This document shows, piece after piece, positions 6,653-9,560 of a stretch of 9,560 bases of DNA. This DNA is from JAKBCQ01 sp021807585 (GTDB lineage Bacteria; Planctomycetota; Planctomycetia; Isosphaerales; Isosphaeraceae), in assembly GCA_027325115.1 (NCBI GenBank), contig DAHWFG010000604.1:1-9560 (forward strand). Direction: 5' to 3'. Each line of letters starts with the position of its first letter. The stretch's first letter is position 1. The position numbers and the translations under genes are program-made. The notes below the pieces were generated by a model. The model was not told where the DNA came from and ran no database searches. It was given only the letters and a program-made list of their open reading frames with translations.

Positions 6653-8464
6653 ATGGGTTATTCGAGTATGTGGCAATTGATGAGCGGCGGGGCGTTTTGG
6701 ATTGTCGGGCTGGCGCTGGCGGCGTGTCTGGCGTTTCGCTTTTCGATTCAAGACAAGTTCGCGTCGGGTGATGTCGATCCCGAATCGGCGCGGCTTTATC
6801 TCAGGCGGTTGATCGTCGCCTCGGCATTGGGGCTGGCGCAATTCGTGACTGGGACGATCGTGGTGATCGATCGGGGCGTTCCGTGGGGCGCGCCGTTGTT
6901 CGCGCTTGGGTTCGCGATCATCATCACCTTGACGACGCGCAATCGGCGGCATCGTCACGCCGGCGCGACGTTGCGGCGGGTCGTCGATTTCGCCGACGCG
7001 GCGCTCACGGGAACGCTCCTCGCGGGAATCTTGATCGTCGCCAACGTCCTTGCGTTCCAGTTCGCCGAGCGGCCGATCGACCTCACGCGTGAAAAAGCGT
7101 ATACGTTATCGGGTCAAAGTTTAAGCGCAATTAAAAATCTTAAGCGTAAGCTAAAGTTCACGGTTTATCTGGCCAGCATGCAGCAAGGCGCCCGCGTACG
7201 TGAGCTGCTCGAACTTTTCAAGAGCGTCGGCGGCGAGAAGATCTCGATCGAGTTTCTCGATCGTTATTCCGACCCGGTCCGGTTCGACGCGCTCTTGCAG
7301 CGGGTTCGCGAGTTGGCGACGACGCAGGGGGGGGGAATCGTCATCGATTACGGCGAGGGAGACGCCGCGACGACGGTGTTGGTGCGCGACGCCGACATGT
7401 TCGCCCCCGCGATGACGGCGGCCGGGGATCCTTATCGATCGATCTCGTCGTTTAATGGTGAAGAGGTGATCACAACGACGATTCTTCGGCTCGAGGAGGG
7501 AAAAAAGGTTCGCATCGGCTTCGTATCGGGGCACGGCGAACCGTCGCTCGACGACGTCGATTCGCGTTCCGCGGGAATGGGGCTGCTTAAATCAAGAATC
7601 GAACAAGGATATATGGAAGCGGTGAAGATTGATCTCGCGGCGCACGACGTTCCGCTCGATCTGGCGCTCGTCGTCTTCGCGGGTCCGGCGAAGCCGCTTA
7701 AAGACGTCGAGGCGGCGCGGTTGCGCACGTATGTGGATAACGGCGGCAAGCTGATCCTGGCGTGCGACGGTCGCATCAAGACGGGGCTCGAGGAGTGGCT
7801 GAAGACGTACAACATCGAGATCAGTCCCGAGATCGTCACCGATCCCACGTATCATTACGGCAACGCGGCTTTCGTACTGGCGCCGATTCCTCCGGGTTCC
7901 ACTCACCCGATCGTCGCCCCTCTCGCAAACTCTTATGTGCTTGTTCGTTTACCTTCGCCGCTGATCGTTTACGGGACGATCGCGCCTCCCGGAAGCAAAC
8001 GGAAGGTTCCAAGCGCAACCAACCCGGCGCGGGTTCCTTCGGTCATCCTCAGCACGAGTTCGCGGTCGCGGGCGTACGCCGACGTCAAAGCGGCGCAGAC
8101 GACTCCCGAGACGTTCGAGGCGGGGCCGTTCCCCGTCGGGGTCGCGGTGTCCGAGCGTCCCGGAGAGAAATCTTCGAAACGCGATCCGTCTCCTCGGCTT
8201 GTCGTGATGTCTTGTTCCAACGTGTTCGATAATTTGATGATCGTGGCGAGTCAGGAGTATAATCTCGATTTGTTCGGCGACGCGGTCAACTGGCTGCGTG
8301 ACCGTTCCGAACTCGCCTCGGTCGCGCCCAAGCGGCACGTCGCCGAGCGGTTACGGCTCGCCGACGCGCGCACTCGCAGCAACCTGATCGTCGTTCCCAC
8401 GGTGATGTCGTTGACGGTCGTCGTTTGCCTGGGCGTTTTCGTTTTCCTCTCTCGGCGTGATTAA
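6653..8464 (+). CDS. GldG-like ABC transporter auxiliary membrane protein (ABC_transp_aux)
   Basis: The protein is 603 residues. N-terminal helices lie at about 14-30, 52-72, 80-93 and 116-137, then a large extracytoplasmic domain runs from about 140 to 575, and one C-terminal helix (578-599) ends in SRRD. Family marks are DLTREKAYTLSGQSL (143-157) directly after the last N-terminal helix, LKFTVYLA (167-174), SSFNGEEVITTTILRL (265-280), GFVSGHGEPSLDD (289-301), the DNGGKLILA strand-turn (362-370), and FGDAVNWLRD (541-550) before the final helix. GldG partners GldF in ABC systems linked to gliding and surface protein delivery in Bacteroidetes; here the function is open. The extra N-terminal helices suggest a short permease-like portion. 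The start could be ATG 6653 or ATG 6668; neither has a strong ribosome site. The gap to the permease is 39 bases. A run of nine G (7327-7335) lies in the QGGGI codons. Confidence 0.88.
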   Translation: MGYSSMWQLMSGGAFWIVGLALAACLAFRFSIQDKFASGDVDPESARLYLRRLIVASALGLAQFVTGTIVVIDRGVPWGAPLFALGFAIIITLTTRNRRHRHAGATLRRVVDFADAALTGTLLAGILIVANVLAFQFAERPIDLTREKAYTLSGQSLSAIKNLKRKLKFTVYLASMQQGARVRELLELFKSVGGEKISIEFLDRYSDPVRFDALLQRVRELATTQGGGIVIDYGEGDAATTVLVRDADMFAPAMTAAGDPYRSISSFNGEEVITTTILRLEEGKKVRIGFVSGHGEPSLDDVDSRSAGMGLLKSRIEQGYMEAVKIDLAAHDVPLDLALVVFAGPAKPLKDVEAARLRTYVDNGGKLILACDGRIKTGLEEWLKTYNIEISPEIVTDPTYHYGNAAFVLAPIPPGSTHPIVAPLANSYVLVRLPSPLIVYGTIAPPGSKRKVPSATNPARVPSVILSTSSRSRAYADVKAAQTTPETFEAGPFPVGVAVSERPGEKSSKRDPSPRLVVMSCSNVFDNLMIVASQEYNLDLFGDAVNWLRDRSELASVAPKRHVAERLRLADARTRSNLIVVPTVMSLTVVVCLGVFVFLSRRD

Positions 8465-8467
8465 GCG

Positions 8468-9560
8468 ATGAACACCAAGGCCAATATCATTCTTGTGATT
8501 CTATTTTTCGTCGCGCTCGCGGCGTATTATACCGCGCGCCGGCTCGGCGTTCCGACCGCCTCGCAGCTCCGAGCGCGGGTCGGCCTCGTCGTTCCCGAAC
8601 TGCTCGAAAAATCCCCCGCCGATATCCAAAAAATCGAGATATCCAGCGGTAAAGATCGGCTCACGCTCGACCGGGGCGCCGGCGCCGATCGCGCCTGGTA
8701 TGTTTCGTCGAAGGGGCGCGTCCTCGCCGATTCGTCGCGGGTCGATTATTTCCTCTCGACCCTCAAGCAATTAAGGCCCGTCGCGGGCGCCGATCCGATC
8801 GTCGCCGAACCCAAAAAGTTCGGCCTCGAGCCTCCCGAGAAGATCGTCAAGATCTATGGAAACGATGCGGCGAAACCGATCGCGACGCTCGAGATCGGCG
8901 CGAGCCATAGCGAGGATCGCTATGTGCGCGAGGCCGGCCGCAAAGAGATCGAGGTCGTTCAGGGGGCTCTTGTCGCGGGCGTCGATCTTCTCCCGATCGA
9001 TTGGCGCGATCGATCGGCGTTTCAAATCAGTTCATTCAGCGTCGATCGGATCAAAGTGGGGGGGGCGGGGCGCGATCTCGACGTGAAGAAGGAGGGGGAG
9101 ACGTGGCGGCTCGAAAGCCCGATCCGGGCGGTCGCCGATCCCGCCAAGCTCGAAGGGATCGTCGCCGAAATCGCGGGGCTTCGCGCGGTCGAAGGGGAGA
9201 AAGGTTTCGTCGCCGACGACGTCAAGGATTTTTCCGCGTACGGTCTCGATCGACCGACGATGACGATCGACGCGACTCCGTCGGGAAGTACCGAGCCGCA
9301 AAAGCTCGCGATCGGCGCTAAACTTGCCGATAATCCCAACCTCGCTTACGCGCGCAGGCTCGATCAAGATGATGTTATACTTGTAGATATCAGCAAAATC
9401 GTCGATCTTGGAACCGACTCGCCCTCGCTCCGCAGCAAAAGAATCTCGGATCTGAACATAGAACGCGCCGATTTTATGTTGATCGTTCACGGCGAGAACG
9501 AGCTCGCGCTCGTCAAACGCCGGGGGACTTGGCGGATCTTGTTCCCGAAGGCGGCGCTCG
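8468..9560 (+). CDS. DUF4340 domain protein, C-terminus cut by window end
   Basis: The frame is open from the ATG at 8468 to the window end (364 residues seen, no stop). The start follows the GldG-like stop by three bases, which suggests translational coupling. A single N-terminal helix (about 6-22, NIILVILFFVALAAYYT) anchors the protein or acts as an uncleaved signal, leaving the rest outside the membrane. Three similar modules can be read: a strand with L.L.+, a tryptophan (W77, W213, W355), then AD.(S/A)(R/K)(V/L) with a helix (87-102; 223-240), then (F/Y)GL(E/D)(R/P)P (118-123; 258-263). The third is only begun. DUF4340 proteins commonly follow GldG-like genes, so this is probably an extracytoplasmic subunit of the same complex; its biochemical role is not known. 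A run of eight G lies at 9058-9065. Confidence 0.87.
   Translation, partial: MNTKANIILVILFFVALAAYYTARRLGVPTASQLRARVGLVVPELLEKSPADIQKIEISSGKDRLTLDRGAGADRAWYVSSKGRVLADSSRVDYFLSTLKQLRPVAGADPIVAEPKKFGLEPPEKIVKIYGNDAAKPIATLEIGASHSEDRYVREAGRKEIEVVQGALVAGVDLLPIDWRDRSAFQISSFSVDRIKVGGAGRDLDVKKEGETWRLESPIRAVADPAKLEGIVAEIAGLRAVEGEKGFVADDVKDFSAYGLDRPTMTIDATPSGSTEPQKLAIGAKLADNPNLAYARRLDQDDVILVDISKIVDLGTDSPSLRSKRISDLNIERADFMLIVHGENELALVKRRGTWRILFPKAAL

Noticed and set aside
7762..8232. A 156-residue plus-strand frame inside the GldG-like gene
   Set aside because: It is an out-of-frame shadow rich in arginine; the GldG-like frame carries the conserved motifs through this region.

Overview
The window looks like chromosomal DNA from a GC-rich member of the Planctomycetota, perhaps Isosphaeraceae/Gemmataceae-like. 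Grounds: a DUF4058 protein starting MPIHDWSRVNAGLFHHFHQRW, a large exported SGNH plus alpha/beta-hydrolase fusion, a GldA/F/G-like ABC cassette ending in a DUF4340 protein, and an intergenic inverted repeat with a TAACCCGA...GCGAGGG core that I associate with planctomycete genomes. The lineage is inference; no rRNA or marker gene is present.

Layout. (1) Positions 1-752, minus strand: a broken AlbA_2/Schlafen-type gene. It keeps one reading frame but carries two in-frame stops. (2) 753-1539: about 790 bases with no gene I can support, probably eroded or non-coding. (3) 1540-2280, plus strand: an intact DUF4058 gene with an EIVSPGNK...K...VD core reminiscent of Uma2-type PD-(D/E)XK proteins. 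(4) 2281-2547: the gap between convergent genes, with a 29-nt imperfect inverted repeat (long hairpin or MITE-like) and a small GC hairpin. (5) 2548-4377, minus strand: a 609-residue exported double hydrolase with two complete catalytic triads. (6) 4378-4764: a divergent intergenic region with a promoter-like site and a palindrome upstream of the hydrolase. (7) 4765 to the right edge, plus strand: four codirectional genes, namely ABC ATPase, ABC-2 permease, GldG-like membrane protein with a large extracytoplasmic domain, and DUF4340 protein (cut by the window end).

How the genes work together. The four right-hand genes form a recognisable membrane complex: the ATPase drives the six-helix permease, while the GldG-like and DUF4340 subunits put large domains outside the cytoplasmic membrane. 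The same set occurs in Bacteroidetes gliding-associated GldA/F/G systems and, without gliding, in many other phyla; its substrate is unknown. The hydrolase probably removes ester groups from polysaccharides outside the cytoplasm. The left third is lower in GC and carries the decaying gene, so it looks like accessory or turnover DNA beside a functional core. I found no rRNA, tRNA, CRISPR array, transposase or phage gene.
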